From a virus, in the IMG/VR virus record IMGVR_UViG_3300040809_000699, positions 1 through 38,252 of that record: a stretch of DNA of 38,252 bases; one strand, given 5' to 3'. Positions 7,990-16,701 of the stretch are shown here, piece after piece (position 1 is the first letter of the stretch; every line of letters starts with the position of its first letter). The notes below the pieces were generated by a model that worked only from the letters and a program-made list of their open reading frames with translations, was not told where the DNA came from and did no database searches. Made by a program: the position numbers and the translations under genes.

Positions 7990-8432
7990 TAGTAGAAAGA
8001 ACACTTGATACGGGTGAGGTTTTAAAAGTTCTCACTAACAAAGAAATATTTGATGCTATTAGCGAGGATGATTCCAGCTATGACGACCTATCTCCCGATG
8101 TCTTAAAGGAATACTGGTTAAGGGTTGTTGACGGCAGCGTACTGATAGGTGTTGTTAATTTTAAGCCGACAACAAAAAAATGCTATGAAGGACATATTCA
8201 TATTTTGCCGCAATTCAGGAAGGCTAGTTCTTTAATTGCTGGTGACGGGATTGTTAACTGGCTAAACAAAAATATGAAAGGCGTAACCGTCCACACTAAA
8301 ACGCCAGCGTGTTACCCGAACGTACAAGGGTTTTTGAAAAAGTTTGATTTTGAAAGCACTGGAAGAATGAAAAGCTCATGGTTGAAAGGTGGTGAGCTGC
8401 ACGATTTAATCATTATGAGTAGGAGTTTCTAG
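7974..8432 (+). CDS. P22 gp14-like head protein (DUF2824, GNAT-like fold)
   Basis: About 148-152 residues. Segments such as LKEYWLRVVDGSVLIGVVNF, GHIHILPQFR and a final KFDFESTGRMKSSW are those of an acetyltransferase-like fold, as in DUF2824 proteins; P22 gp14 has similar length and the same position before the ejection genes. The start is non-ATG: TTG at 7974 or TTG at 7986, the latter overlapping the previous stop (TTGA). Enzymatic activity is not shown; gp14 is needed for head maturation in P22. Confidence 0.7.
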   Translation: MDIGLIVERTLDTGEVLKVLTNKEIFDAISEDDSSYDDLSPDVLKEYWLRVVDGSVLIGVVNFKPTTKKCYEGHIHILPQFRKASSLIAGDGIVNWLNKNMKGVTVHTKTPACYPNVQGFLKKFDFESTGRMKSSWLKGGELHDLIIMSRSF

Positions 8433-8433
8433 C

Positions 8434-8979
8434 ATGGGTTTAGAAGCGGCAATTATAAGTACAGGTGTTTTGGGTGCAGTAGCATCCGATAGAGCATCTA
8501 GCAAAGCAAGAAGAACACAAGTTGAAGCTGGCGACCAGCAAGCACAACTAATCAGAGAGGCTAACGCTCAAGCAAGACAAGATATAGAGCGCCTTTCACC
8601 TTTAGCGCAAGAAAACCTTATGCGAGGCAATCAAGCAGCGTTAAGTATATTTGGTGGTCTAGCTCCTGCACAAATGGACGTTTTCCAACAAGGCAACGTA
8701 GGCGCTCAACAAGCTTTACTATCTGGATTACCTCAGATGCAAAACGCGTTGCTAGGCGCTCCAGTTGATTACAGCGCATTACAGACGCAGCAATTACAAA
8801 TGCCCGACTTAGGATTTTTAAATACTCAACTACCAAACTTTGTTGGTGCTGGCTTCGATCCTGCATCTCACACAGTTAACCCAAATCCTGTTATACCGCC
8901 AAATGTAGGCGTTAACAATCCGTTGGCTGGTACTGGTTTCTTTGGTGGCTTCGGTCAGCGCGTTAAACAATATTTATAG
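8434..8979 (+). CDS. DNA-ejection protein, P22 gp7 position
   Basis: 181 residues. A short hydrophobic start (MGLEAAIISTGVLGAVAS), then a long Ala/Gln/Arg helix and a Pro/Asn/Gly-rich C-terminus. P22 ejection proteins gp7, gp20 and gp16 occur in this order, and this gene is first. These internal proteins are packed in the head and form a channel across the envelope. AGGAG(TTTCTAGC) precedes the start. Confidence 0.7.
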   Translation: MGLEAAIISTGVLGAVASDRASSKARRTQVEAGDQQAQLIREANAQARQDIERLSPLAQENLMRGNQAALSIFGGLAPAQMDVFQQGNVGAQQALLSGLPQMQNALLGAPVDYSALQTQQLQMPDLGFLNTQLPNFVGAGFDPASHTVNPNPVIPPNVGVNNPLAGTGFFGGFGQRVKQYL

Positions 8980-8989
8980 GTAAGCAAAC

Positions 8990-10381
8990 ATGGTAGCACC
9001 ATTACAAGCAATTCAAGCAAACAGAATTAGAAAGTCACCATTTCCTAGTATTGGCGGCCCTAATATTCACCCACCAAGACCAGGACAAGGGCGATTGGTT
9101 GATATGCAGCCTGTTGATGATTTGGCTAGAACAACTATGCCTATGCAGCCACAAGTTCAACCAACGCAGGCAGTACAACAAACTATGCCACAAACAGGTC
9201 TGTCTGGTTTTGAATCTGCTTTACAAGGCGGAATGCAAAGTGGCGCACAAGCATTACAAGGCGGAACCCAGCAAGCATTAGGTACTTTATTATTAGGTCA
9301 GCAAACAGCGCAGAATCAATTAGGTCAAGCAGCAAACTTGCTAGGCGGTAATTTTTCAGCGGCAGCAAATCAAGTAGACACTGGCATCGGACAGCCATTA
9401 TTTCAACAGGCGGCTGAAGGTGTTGGCTCGTTCTCTCCTGTAGGTTTAGACGCACAACAAAGACAAGCAGCGTTATCTGGTACTCTAGGTCAAGAAGCGT
9501 TCAATCAAGCTTTGATTAACAATCCTGCTATGCAATTTTTGCGAGAGCAAGGGCAAGAGGCAATCATCAACCAAGCTGCCGCTACTGGTGGTTTAGTTGG
9601 TGGTAATGTGCAAAAGGAGTTAGCTAGATTCGGGCAAGGATTAGCAAGCCAAGACTTACAAAACCAAATTGCTAACCAACAGGCTTTATCTCAGCAAGGA
9701 TTGCAAGCGGCAGGGCAGCAAGGACAGTTTTTATCTCAAGCTGGTCAGCAACAAGGAAATTTAGCGTCGCTTAATGCTCAACTAGGCACGCAGGCTTCTA
9801 TGCAAAACGCTAGAAATAGATTACAAGCAGCAGGCCAAGCGGCTGGCTTGATAGGCCAAGGCGCAGGTATTACCGCGTCATTAGCTGGGCAAGGCGCAGG
9901 TATGCAGCAACAGACAGGCGGATTGCTTTCTAACCTGTATGGAAATGTAGCCAGCCAAGTCGGGCAGGGCAGATTGCAAACAGGCAGAGATATAGCCTCT
10001 CAAATCGGTCAAGCATCGAGTGCACTTTCTAACTTGATTAATCAGCAAGGCGGTGGATTGAGTGATATACTAGGGCAGAGCGGCGTTAATATTGGAAATT
10101 TATTAAGCGGCACTGGTCAACAGTTAAGTCAGCAGCAGTTACAAGAAATGCTAACACGCGCTAATTTAGCTACAGGACAAGGCACTCAGTTAAGCGGCAT
10201 TGCTGGTCAAACTGGAGCGGCGGCGGCTCAAGCGGCATTGGCTAGAGGGCAGAACCAGCAAAACTTATTAGGTAATTTGTTAGGTGCGGCGGCGGTTGGC
10301 GGCGCTTTTAGTCCTACTCCGGTAGCGCCAATTAATAACACTACAATGAATTTAGCAGCGCTTGGCGGACTGCCTTTTTAG
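8990..10381 (+). CDS. Internal DNA-ejection protein, Gln/Ala/Gly-rich (gp20 position)
   Basis: 463 residues, more than half Gln, Ala, Gly or Leu, with many QQ, GQ and LLGN repeats through residues 70-430. Predicted as long amphipathic helices, as in P22 gp20 (471 residues), which it matches in length and place. Low complexity makes distant homology calls weak, but composition and order agree with an ejection protein. Confidence 0.7.
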   Translation: MVAPLQAIQANRIRKSPFPSIGGPNIHPPRPGQGRLVDMQPVDDLARTTMPMQPQVQPTQAVQQTMPQTGLSGFESALQGGMQSGAQALQGGTQQALGTLLLGQQTAQNQLGQAANLLGGNFSAAANQVDTGIGQPLFQQAAEGVGSFSPVGLDAQQRQAALSGTLGQEAFNQALINNPAMQFLREQGQEAIINQAAATGGLVGGNVQKELARFGQGLASQDLQNQIANQQALSQQGLQAAGQQGQFLSQAGQQQGNLASLNAQLGTQASMQNARNRLQAAGQAAGLIGQGAGITASLAGQGAGMQQQTGGLLSNLYGNVASQVGQGRLQTGRDIASQIGQASSALSNLINQQGGGLSDILGQSGVNIGNLLSGTGQQLSQQQLQEMLTRANLATGQGTQLSGIAGQTGAAAAQAALARGQNQQNLLGNLLGAAAVGGAFSPTPVAPINNTTMNLAALGGLPF

Positions 10382-10391
10382 GAGATTATAA

Positions 10392-11516
10392 ATGGCAAAC
10401 GGTTTCAACCCATTAGCAAATCTTGCCCAAGGTTTAAATATCAGACAAGGTATGCAACAGCAAGAGCAGCAAAACCAATTAAACCAGCTTAGAGCTACTA
10501 TTGGCCAACAAGCTTCACAAGGTGGCTTTAATCCTGCTCAAAGTTTAGAGTTTCAGCAATTGGCGGCTTTAGATCCGACAGGGGCATCACGATCGCTAGC
10601 TACCTTTAACGCTTTAGATCAAACAAGAAAGGTTGCTATGTTTCAAGATGCTAGAGAGGCTAAGCGGATGCTTGAATCCGGCAACGAGGAGGGCTTCCTA
10701 AATCTTATCGGGAGCAGGATACAGGCTGTCAATCAGTTAGGTGGCGATCCTTCAGATGTTTTATTTATTGCTAATCAATACGAGCAAGGAAACATAGAAG
10801 GCGTAATGCAATCTTTATCTAATATGGAAAAAATAGGCATTCTACGAGGCTACTTGAAAGCGCCAGAGCAACAACCTTTAATAGATAAAGACTTCCTCAA
10901 AGAAGAGCGTAAAGTGGCTAGAGATGCTGTAACTAACTTCAACAAGCGAGCTGGTGAAATAAGATCGTCATTTGGCAAGGTAGATACCATCCTAAACAGC
11001 GGAAAATTGAACCGCATGAAGATAGCTTCAGCCATGACTTCTATGGCTCGATTACTTTCTCCTGGTATCGTTACTGAATCGGACTTCAGAAACCTATCAA
11101 ATTCTACAAATCCAATCGCAACAGTGATCAATACATTGCGCGGAAAGGGTGCAGAAGGTGAAAGTGTGGTTGATGAGCTTCAGAAATATGTAGATCCTAC
11201 AAATCCCGATCTCTTTGATCGTGAGGCTTTCTTGCAGACAGCTAGTAATGTCGCGGCTGCTGAAGCCCCTTCACTCATCGATACATTAAAAGACGCTGAG
11301 CAAAGAGGTATAACCGCTGGATTATCACAGAGAGCTATGGACGCTAATTTCAAGAATAACAAAAACCTTAAAGCTCTTCAGGGTATGATTGACGCGAATA
11401 AGCCTGTGATGAAACATCCGGTTTTAGGAAATGTAACAGAAGATCAAATACAAAAGACCATGAAAAACAAGAACATGACTCGTGAGCAAGTTTTAGCAAT
11501 CTTAAATCAAGGGTGA
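10392..11516 (+). CDS. Internal virion protein, ejection module
   Basis: 374 residues. Gln-rich start (residues 1-60), then mixed helices (ALDQTRKVAMFQDAREAKRM, KTMKNKNMTREQVLAILNQG at the end). P22 has three ejection proteins; this is a fourth member of the module, between the gp20-like gene and the largest one. AGGAG lies 8 bases upstream. Function inferred from location and from the Gln-rich, helical character. Confidence 0.65.
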   Translation: MANGFNPLANLAQGLNIRQGMQQQEQQNQLNQLRATIGQQASQGGFNPAQSLEFQQLAALDPTGASRSLATFNALDQTRKVAMFQDAREAKRMLESGNEEGFLNLIGSRIQAVNQLGGDPSDVLFIANQYEQGNIEGVMQSLSNMEKIGILRGYLKAPEQQPLIDKDFLKEERKVARDAVTNFNKRAGEIRSSFGKVDTILNSGKLNRMKIASAMTSMARLLSPGIVTESDFRNLSNSTNPIATVINTLRGKGAEGESVVDELQKYVDPTNPDLFDREAFLQTASNVAAAEAPSLIDTLKDAEQRGITAGLSQRAMDANFKNNKNLKALQGMIDANKPVMKHPVLGNVTEDQIQKTMKNKNMTREQVLAILNQG

Positions 11517-11520
11517 AGGC

Positions 11521-13398
11521 ATGACTGATTTAATAGATCAACTAAGAAAGGCAAACGAGCAGCAAAAAGATTTAATAGACAGGCTATCTCCTTCAATTCA
11601 GAAAAACTTTGAAGCAAGTAAAGACCCTGAGTCATTAAGAAAAGCCATGACTGTACAGCATTTACAAAAGGTTGGTTCTCCTGCTGGCGCTTTCTTTTCT
11701 GATATGGGGGCGGCATTTAACAAAATAATGCCAAACCTAAAAAGAGTAATAGATCCTGACAATAAAGAAGCAATGGCAGAGTTAAAAGAAATAGAGGATT
11801 TCCAAGATACACTTAGAACAGCTTTTCCTTCTGCTGTTTTTGGTGGCGAGGTTGCCGCGCCCGCTTCTGCTGCCATACCTACGATGGGTGTTAGCGTTCC
11901 TGCTGCTGTTGGTTTAGGTGCGATTGAGGCTGCGGGGTTCACGCCTTCTGAGTCAGATCCTAGAGTGAGCGCAGCTATTGCTGGTATTTTACCTTTTGTG
12001 CCTGACGCATTCAAAAAGAGTGGAAGCGCAATTGGTGAATTTATAGAATCAGCAGCAAGAAGAACCGGAGATATACTGACGGCATCACCAGACCAGCAAG
12101 CAGGAAGGGTTTTAAAGCGCTTTATGGATGAGATTGAAGTCAATCCTGAAGATATATTAAAACAAAGAGGCTCTCTAGGTGAAGGAGCTACTCTTGCTGA
12201 CGTGCAGGAGCTTGAAGGACTTGCTCAAGGCGCTGCAATAACACCGCAAGGACGGCAGGCAATGTCGTTTTTTGAGAATAGACAAGTCCAACAACAAAGC
12301 AGGATAAAAGACAAGTTATCAAGAATAACAGGCAAGAAAGCTGAAAACTTCACAGGCGATCTAGGTTCATTTATTAATCAAAGAGCCGAGTCGGCAAAGC
12401 CATTATACGACAAAGCATTTCAGGCTGATTTTATACCAAGCGATGACTTCGACACTCTTTTTAAACGCATAAGAAACTCAGGCGCACTGAAAAAAGCTAG
12501 CGACATAGCCAAGATAGAAGGAAGACAATTAAAATCTGATAGCCTTAATTATACAGATCTTCACTCCATGAAAATGGCGCTAGACGACCTTATAGGTGCA
12601 GAAGCTAAAAAGGGCGGCAAAAACAAAGTAACGGCACTAACAAAGCTAAAACAAGACCTGTTAGATGAAATAGAGGGTGCAAACCCTGACTACAAACTAG
12701 CTAGAATGCAATTCAGTGGTGATAGCGGAGTTATTAACGCGGCTGAGCTAGGCGCTGATATATTCAACCCTAAAAAAATGGGTTTAAAAATATCAAACGA
12801 GCAACTAAAAGAAGAAGTCAAAAGAATGTCGGCTGATGAATTTACGGCATTCCAAGGCGGTATGACTAAAGCAGTATCAGATAAAATAGCAGACATCCCT
12901 GAAACGGCCGATGCAGCACGTAGATTATGGAGTAGGCCAAAGGTTAAAGAAGCTTTGTCGCTAGCTTTTGAGAACAAAGCTCAATTTGATACGTTCTTGG
13001 ATTCTTTAAATAAAGAAACACGATTTACTGACACTTTAAGGAAGTTATACCAAGGATCGCAGACAGCTCAAAGACAAGCCGGTCAGTCCGCCTTAAAAAC
13101 TGGTGAGATAGCAGCTCTAGAACCATTCAAAAAAGTTCTTAGAGGAGAGGTTTCGCCGGAGGGGATGCAAAGCTTGTCGAGATTAATGTTTGATCCGAGC
13201 GTATCCAATGCGGAGATAAGAAAAACAATGATAGAAGCAGGCATAATAAACGAAACAGCTAGTGCAAAAGCTATTGCAGCAATGCGTAAAAAATGGGGCG
13301 AGGTATGGTCAAGATCTAATTTACCTAGCGTCAACTTGCAGCAAAAAACAGCTATTTCTTCAGTAACAGCTCCTTTATATCAAGGCGAGGAACAATGA
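11521..13398 (+). CDS. Large internal virion / ejection protein (P22 gp16 position)
   Basis: 625 residues; P22 gp16 has 609. Early Ala/Gly-rich segment with hydrophobic patches (VPAAVGLGAIEAAGF, AAIAGILPFVP, about residues 128-165) that could insert in a membrane. Then long charged helices (SRIKDKLSRITGKKAENF and similar) to the C-terminus. It is the last of the four internal proteins, and its stop overlaps the start of the tailspike gene (ATGA). Confidence 0.7.
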   Translation: MTDLIDQLRKANEQQKDLIDRLSPSIQKNFEASKDPESLRKAMTVQHLQKVGSPAGAFFSDMGAAFNKIMPNLKRVIDPDNKEAMAELKEIEDFQDTLRTAFPSAVFGGEVAAPASAAIPTMGVSVPAAVGLGAIEAAGFTPSESDPRVSAAIAGILPFVPDAFKKSGSAIGEFIESAARRTGDILTASPDQQAGRVLKRFMDEIEVNPEDILKQRGSLGEGATLADVQELEGLAQGAAITPQGRQAMSFFENRQVQQQSRIKDKLSRITGKKAENFTGDLGSFINQRAESAKPLYDKAFQADFIPSDDFDTLFKRIRNSGALKKASDIAKIEGRQLKSDSLNYTDLHSMKMALDDLIGAEAKKGGKNKVTALTKLKQDLLDEIEGANPDYKLARMQFSGDSGVINAAELGADIFNPKKMGLKISNEQLKEEVKRMSADEFTAFQGGMTKAVSDKIADIPETADAARRLWSRPKVKEALSLAFENKAQFDTFLDSLNKETRFTDTLRKLYQGSQTAQRQAGQSALKTGEIAALEPFKKVLRGEVSPEGMQSLSRLMFDPSVSNAEIRKTMIEAGIINETASAKAIAAMRKKWGEVWSRSNLPSVNLQQKTAISSVTAPLYQGEEQ

Positions 13399-14294
13399 CC
13401 CGTTATATAAACCCAGCGCAAGAGTACGCATATATAGATCCAGTTTCAGGTGTGTATGGCCCTGTAAAGCTTGGCAAGCTGTATTTTTATAAGTCGCAAA
13501 CAAATACACCTTTAGATACTTTTAAAGATGATAAGTTAACGATACCTAACACTAACCCTGTAATTTTAAGTGCTGACGGTAGAGCGCCAAATATATTTTA
13601 CGAAGGATCAGCTCGCGTAGTATTGACTGACGCTAATGATGTCCAAGTATGGGAGCGCGATCCTGTAGGCGGCGACGCAGGGTTAGGACAGTTTTCATTA
13701 TGGGAACAACAGGTAAGGTATGATACCAATGATTACGTTATCGGCTCTGACGGAAAGATATATAAATCACTAATAAACCCTAACGAAGCGAATGACCCGA
13801 CAACTTCACCTTCTAGTTGGGAAGAAGTTAGATTTATGGGAGTATGGAATACTAATATATCTTATGACACAGGTATCGTAGTTCAAACAACCGACGGCAA
13901 CTTATGGAAGTCAACGCAAGCTGCAAACGCTGGCAATGACCCAATGGTTGATAATGGTTCAAACTGGCTACCAGCAGTAGATATCGCTAATATTTTATCT
14001 GATACAAATACTGTCGTTATTCAAACTGGCGGTGGAGCGTTAACGGCTTTAAGAGTTAATGAGCTAAGAGATGGTTCAGCTTATCAGTTGCCTGCTGCAA
14101 ACTCAGTTAAAAACGGTCAAACCATTACACTATCTCACCCTGATGAATACAAGACTAATGAGCCGCTAGTGCAGAGAAATGGCTCTGACAATATTACTTA
14201 CTCAGGCGGCACAGATACAGAGATACTTTTTAATCAACGCGCTAGTTTATCTTTAACCTTGACGTCTAATGGCGTTGATACATGGAGCTTTTAA
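13395..14294 (+). CDS. Tailspike/tail fibre N-terminal protein with two carbohydrate-binding-like modules
   Basis: 299 residues. Residues 1-95 (INPAQEYAYIDPVSGVYGPV, LGKLYFYKS, ILSADGRAPNIFYEGSARVVLTD) form the head-binding domain that attaches P22-type spikes to the tail hub. Then come two similar modules of about 45 residues (near 102-146 and 150-195) with aromatic-rich W..Q..Y....V..G......S motifs like chitin-binding CBM5/12. The protein lacks the long catalytic beta-helix of P22 gp9, so it may be a shortened spike or an adaptor for the next protein. Confidence 0.8.
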   Translation: MTRYINPAQEYAYIDPVSGVYGPVKLGKLYFYKSQTNTPLDTFKDDKLTIPNTNPVILSADGRAPNIFYEGSARVVLTDANDVQVWERDPVGGDAGLGQFSLWEQQVRYDTNDYVIGSDGKIYKSLINPNEANDPTTSPSSWEEVRFMGVWNTNISYDTGIVVQTTDGNLWKSTQAANAGNDPMVDNGSNWLPAVDIANILSDTNTVVIQTGGGALTALRVNELRDGSAYQLPAANSVKNGQTITLSHPDEYKTNEPLVQRNGSDNITYSGGTDTEILFNQRASLSLTLTSNGVDTWSF

Positions 14295-14726
14295 ATGACT
14301 ATTAGACTATCTTCAATTGCAGGCGGCGGAGCAATTAAATTAGCTCCAGACCTTAATTATATATCAGAGGTTATTTCTTTTGGCGGAAGTAGCGCGACAC
14401 CCTACAGGCAGACAGGAGACATAAATGGAACGGCTGGACTTGTGACAGCTTTAAGCCTTGCGGGTAAGTTCGCGTTGTCAGGTCTTTCTATTACATTGAA
14501 TATAAATGAAGTTTACAGAATAAAATTAACCATTGATGGCGAAGTAAAATGGGACAGTTCGAATACGATGGATATTAACGCTAATATTTTAGGTAACATA
14601 GCGCCAACAGCAACGACTAACGCTGCTTACTTTCCTATTCAGTGTGAAAGTTCTATTTTACTAGAGACAGAATCGACAACCGATACTGCTTATAGATTCA
14701 ATTACGATGCGAGGCCAATTGTATGA
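14295..14726 (+). CDS. Hypothetical beta-rich tail protein
   Basis: 143 residues beginning at the base after the previous stop, so co-translated. Rich in Ser, Thr, Asn, Ala with alternating beta strands (SLAGKFALSGLSITLNINEV, IKLTIDGEVKWDSSN). It probably forms a receptor-binding tip or trimer with the tailspike N-terminal protein, judging from adjacency; no family recognised. Confidence 0.6.
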   Translation: MTIRLSSIAGGGAIKLAPDLNYISEVISFGGSSATPYRQTGDINGTAGLVTALSLAGKFALSGLSITLNINEVYRIKLTIDGEVKWDSSNTMDINANILGNIAPTATTNAAYFPIQCESSILLETESTTDTAYRFNYDARPIV

Positions 14727-14965
14727 TCGTATTAAACACGCCAACTCATAAAATTGAGGTTGCTGGAAATCCTAACGATGAGCCAATTAGAAAACCTGAA
14801 ACAGAAAGGTATTGGCGAGATTTAGAGTTATCAAGAACTGATGATTTAATGCTGATACCTGACTACCCTCAATCAGAAAAAGATGCGCTCACCGTTTATA
14901 GGCAAGCGCTTCGTGACTACCCTAGTCAACCTGATTTCCCTAACGGTGTTAGGCCGACGGCTTAA
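14723..14965 (+). CDS. Tail fibre assembly chaperone-like protein
   Basis: 80 residues with ERYWRDLELSRTDDLMLIPD and LTVYRQALRDYPSQPDFPNG, the pattern of phage tail assembly chaperones (Phage_tail_APC-type: arginine-rich helix, sDw-like motif, YRQALRD). These small proteins follow the fibre gene and help fold it. The start overlaps the previous stop (ATGA). The last 17 bases overlap the convergent gene on the other strand. Confidence 0.75.
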   Translation: MIVLNTPTHKIEVAGNPNDEPIRKPETERYWRDLELSRTDDLMLIPDYPQSEKDALTVYRQALRDYPSQPDFPNGVRPTA

Positions 14966-15797
14966 TTTTAATAGAGCGTACAAAGCTTTCTATACTGAAA
15001 ATAGTGCGCTCTGACTCTTCCTGCATCGTGTTGTAGTTTTCATCCCAATACATACCCCACTTAATATAAGACCATTCAAGATTTGATTTTGTCTTATAAT
15101 CAACGTCTGATACTACATTTCCGTCTACAATGAACTTAACACCAGTCAGAGAGATAATTAACTCAACGTGGTAGCTCTGGTTCATTTCTATTCTGAACGC
15201 GCCATTACAGCGGTTTTCTTGATGATGTACGCCATCATTAGGATGAGGAGCATCACCCCAGCACCCTCGATTCCAATCAGGTATAGAATGAACAGAATCA
15301 TCGTGATTGTTATCCGCAGCAAAATCATACTCCCATTGCCAGGCATTATCAAAGTGTCCTATATACATAGCGCCGTTGTAGTTCTTTAGTTTTAGTGTGG
15401 TGATTGGGTGGCGGCCCATTGAATCGCGAGCATTTTGTTTTCGCCAATCCTGTAAAATGATAATAAAGTAAGGGCTAGGCCATGACGGATACTTTTCAAC
15501 TTTAAAGTCGAACTCGTATTTCATCGTGGCTTCTTTCTGATACCACTCCACTAATTGAACGTCAGCTCTACGACAATTCCACTCCGTCCATTTACCTTCG
15601 CGTGGTGGGCAATCTTTTTTATTCGTGTTAGAAATAAATCGCCATGAATTATCGTTTAGTTTTTCGACTTCGGCGTTGTAGTAAGTATGTCTATCTCCAC
15701 CGTTAATCTTTGCTCTATCAATACCTACATTAGCAAAGTCATTAGCTGTTACACACATCGTTGACAATGCTAGTAATGCACCTAGTAATCTTTTCAT
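14949..15797 (-). CDS. Secreted protein with ConA-like/polysaccharide-lyase-like features
   Basis: 282 residues from ATG 15797, chosen because AGGAGAGAGG is 2-8 bases upstream; it gives a clear signal peptide (MKRLLGALLALSTMCVTA, cut near residue 18). The mature part has four Cys (KDC, WNC, GCW, RCNG) that could form two disulfides, and many Trp/Tyr/His in beta segments (TMKYEFDFKVEKYPSWPSPY). This looks like a concanavalin-like fold of a polysaccharide lyase or lectin, but catalytic residues cannot be confirmed. It is the last gene of the leftward operon that carries the endolysin. Confidence 0.6.
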   Translation of the reverse strand: MKRLLGALLALSTMCVTANDFANVGIDRAKINGGDRHTYYNAEVEKLNDNSWRFISNTNKKDCPPREGKWTEWNCRRADVQLVEWYQKEATMKYEFDFKVEKYPSWPSPYFIIILQDWRKQNARDSMGRHPITTLKLKNYNGAMYIGHFDNAWQWEYDFAADNNHDDSVHSIPDWNRGCWGDAPHPNDGVHHQENRCNGAFRIEMNQSYHVELIISLTGVKFIVDGNVVSDVDYKTKSNLEWSYIKWGMYWDENYNTMQEESERTIFSIESFVRSIKIKPSA

Positions 15798-15808
15798 TTC
15801 CTCTCTCC

Positions 15809-16066
15809 TTAATAATATGACGGTGAACAAGCATTTCCGATTTTATTTTGCTCAGTAGGTTTAACCCATTCATTAAGAAATGCTATTCTTTTCTCCAAAG
15901 CGTCTTTGTAGCCTCTCATAGAGTGGTACTGTGTTTGCAATAGGTGTTGCATATCATAATGAAGTTCAAAATATTTTTTGGAGTTAATAAACTCGTCTAA
16001 CTTAAATATTTTATCTTTTAACTCATCTAGCTCAACTTCTAGTTTTTCAATAATTTCTTTACTCAT
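15809..16066 (-). CDS. crAss001_48-related coiled-coil phage protein
   Basis: 85 residues: MSKEIIEKLEVELDELKDKI then KLDEFINSKKYFELHY, LLQTQYHSMRGYKDALEKRI. This arrangement (N-terminal coiled coil, short loop, L.TQ..SM..Y...L..RI) is the pattern of the family named crAss001_48-related protein, common in phages and of unknown function. Start overlaps the end of the 47-aa gene (ATGA) with GGAGAG upstream. Confidence 0.8.
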   Translation of the reverse strand: MSKEIIEKLEVELDELKDKIFKLDEFINSKKYFELHYDMQHLLQTQYHSMRGYKDALEKRIAFLNEWVKPTEQNKIGNACSPSYY

Positions 16067-16206
16067 TTTCTCTCTCCAAACATAAAATAAGGCATTACGC
16101 CATGAAGTTTTAATTTACTCATTGCTTGAGCTGCCGCATCAAGTTGAGATTGTTTTTTTACATCGCTTTTAAAATTACCTTTTGCACTTCTTAGAAATAC
16201 TCTCAT
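16063..16206 (-). CDS. Small basic hypothetical protein
   Basis: 47 residues (MRVFLRSAKGNFKSDVKKQS...HGVMPYFMFGERK), starting in an overlap with the last codons of the amidase and ending in an ATGA overlap with the next gene. The ribosome site is AGGTGAGTT. Residues 8-35 are amphipathic and basic. No family assigned; the overlaps on both sides support it as a real coupled gene. Confidence 0.5.
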   Translation of the reverse strand: MRVFLRSAKGNFKSDVKKQSQLDAAAQAMSKLKLHGVMPYFMFGERK

Positions 16207-16595
16207 AACTCACCTGTGTACACTTTGTTTTGCAACCACCACTGAACATCAAAGCCTGGGCATTTCTTATCTGATACTTCGTTATGGCCTCTTACTTTTG
16301 CTTCAGGGTATTTAATGATTAGTTTTCTTACTAAGTTTTCTAAAATAGACCATTGATCTAAATTAAACTTGTCAGTGCCAATCATGCAAATACCTATTGA
16401 GTCTTTGTTGTGACCTCTAACGTGAGCACCCTGCCAATATTCAGGTCTACCAACTTGCAATTGACCCTTAACGGTAATTACGTAATGATACCCAATACCG
16501 TCCCAGCCTCGTTCTAGATGCCATCGATGTATATCCTCTGCTGTATGATGGCGACCATTTGGTTTTGCTGAGCAATGGATAAATATTTCTTTCAT
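16203..16595 (-). CDS. Endolysin: T7 lysozyme-type N-acetylmuramoyl-L-alanine amidase
   Basis: 130 residues from ATG 16595 (AAGGAG 7 bases upstream; an upstream TTG gives 2 more residues). It cuts the amide between MurNAc and L-Ala in peptidoglycan. The zinc and catalytic residues of T7 lysozyme are all present at matching spacing: H7, Y36, H58, H104, K110, C112 (T7: H17, Y46, H68, H122, K128, C130). No signal peptide or SAR segment, so it needs a holin. Unlike P22, it lies in the leftward operon with SSB and Erf. Confidence 0.93.
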   Translation of the reverse strand: MKEIFIHCSAKPNGRHHTAEDIHRWHLERGWDGIGYHYVITVKGQLQVGRPEYWQGAHVRGHNKDSIGICMIGTDKFNLDQWSILENLVRKLIIKYPEAKVRGHNEVSDKKCPGFDVQWWLQNKVYTGEL

Positions 16596-16701
16596 TCTCA
16601 ATCTCCTTATGTAAATAAATATTAGCTGGTAGTATGGCTAGCGCTATAAAAGATAACGCTAGCACAAAATAACAAAAGTGTTTAAATACACAGTTTTTCA
16701 T
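16468..16701 (-). CDS. Possible small membrane protein (holin candidate) overlapping the endolysin
   Basis: 77-codon frame whose ATG overlaps the SSB stop (TAATG). Residues 6-30 (KHFCYFVLALSFIALAILPANIYL) are a clear transmembrane helix with a basic N-terminus. It then overlaps the endolysin for 128 bases in another frame. Placement directly before the endolysin suits a holin or a spanin-like protein. Against it: no ribosome site and a long overlap; re-initiation after SSB would be needed. Confidence 0.45.
   Translation of the reverse strand: MKNCVFKHFCYFVLALSFIALAILPANIYLHKEIENERNIYPLLSKTKWSPSYSRGYTSMASRTRLGRYWVSLRNYR

Noticed and set aside
11598-12143. 181-codon open frame on the minus strand
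   Set aside because: Shadow of the large ejection protein gene at 11521-13398.
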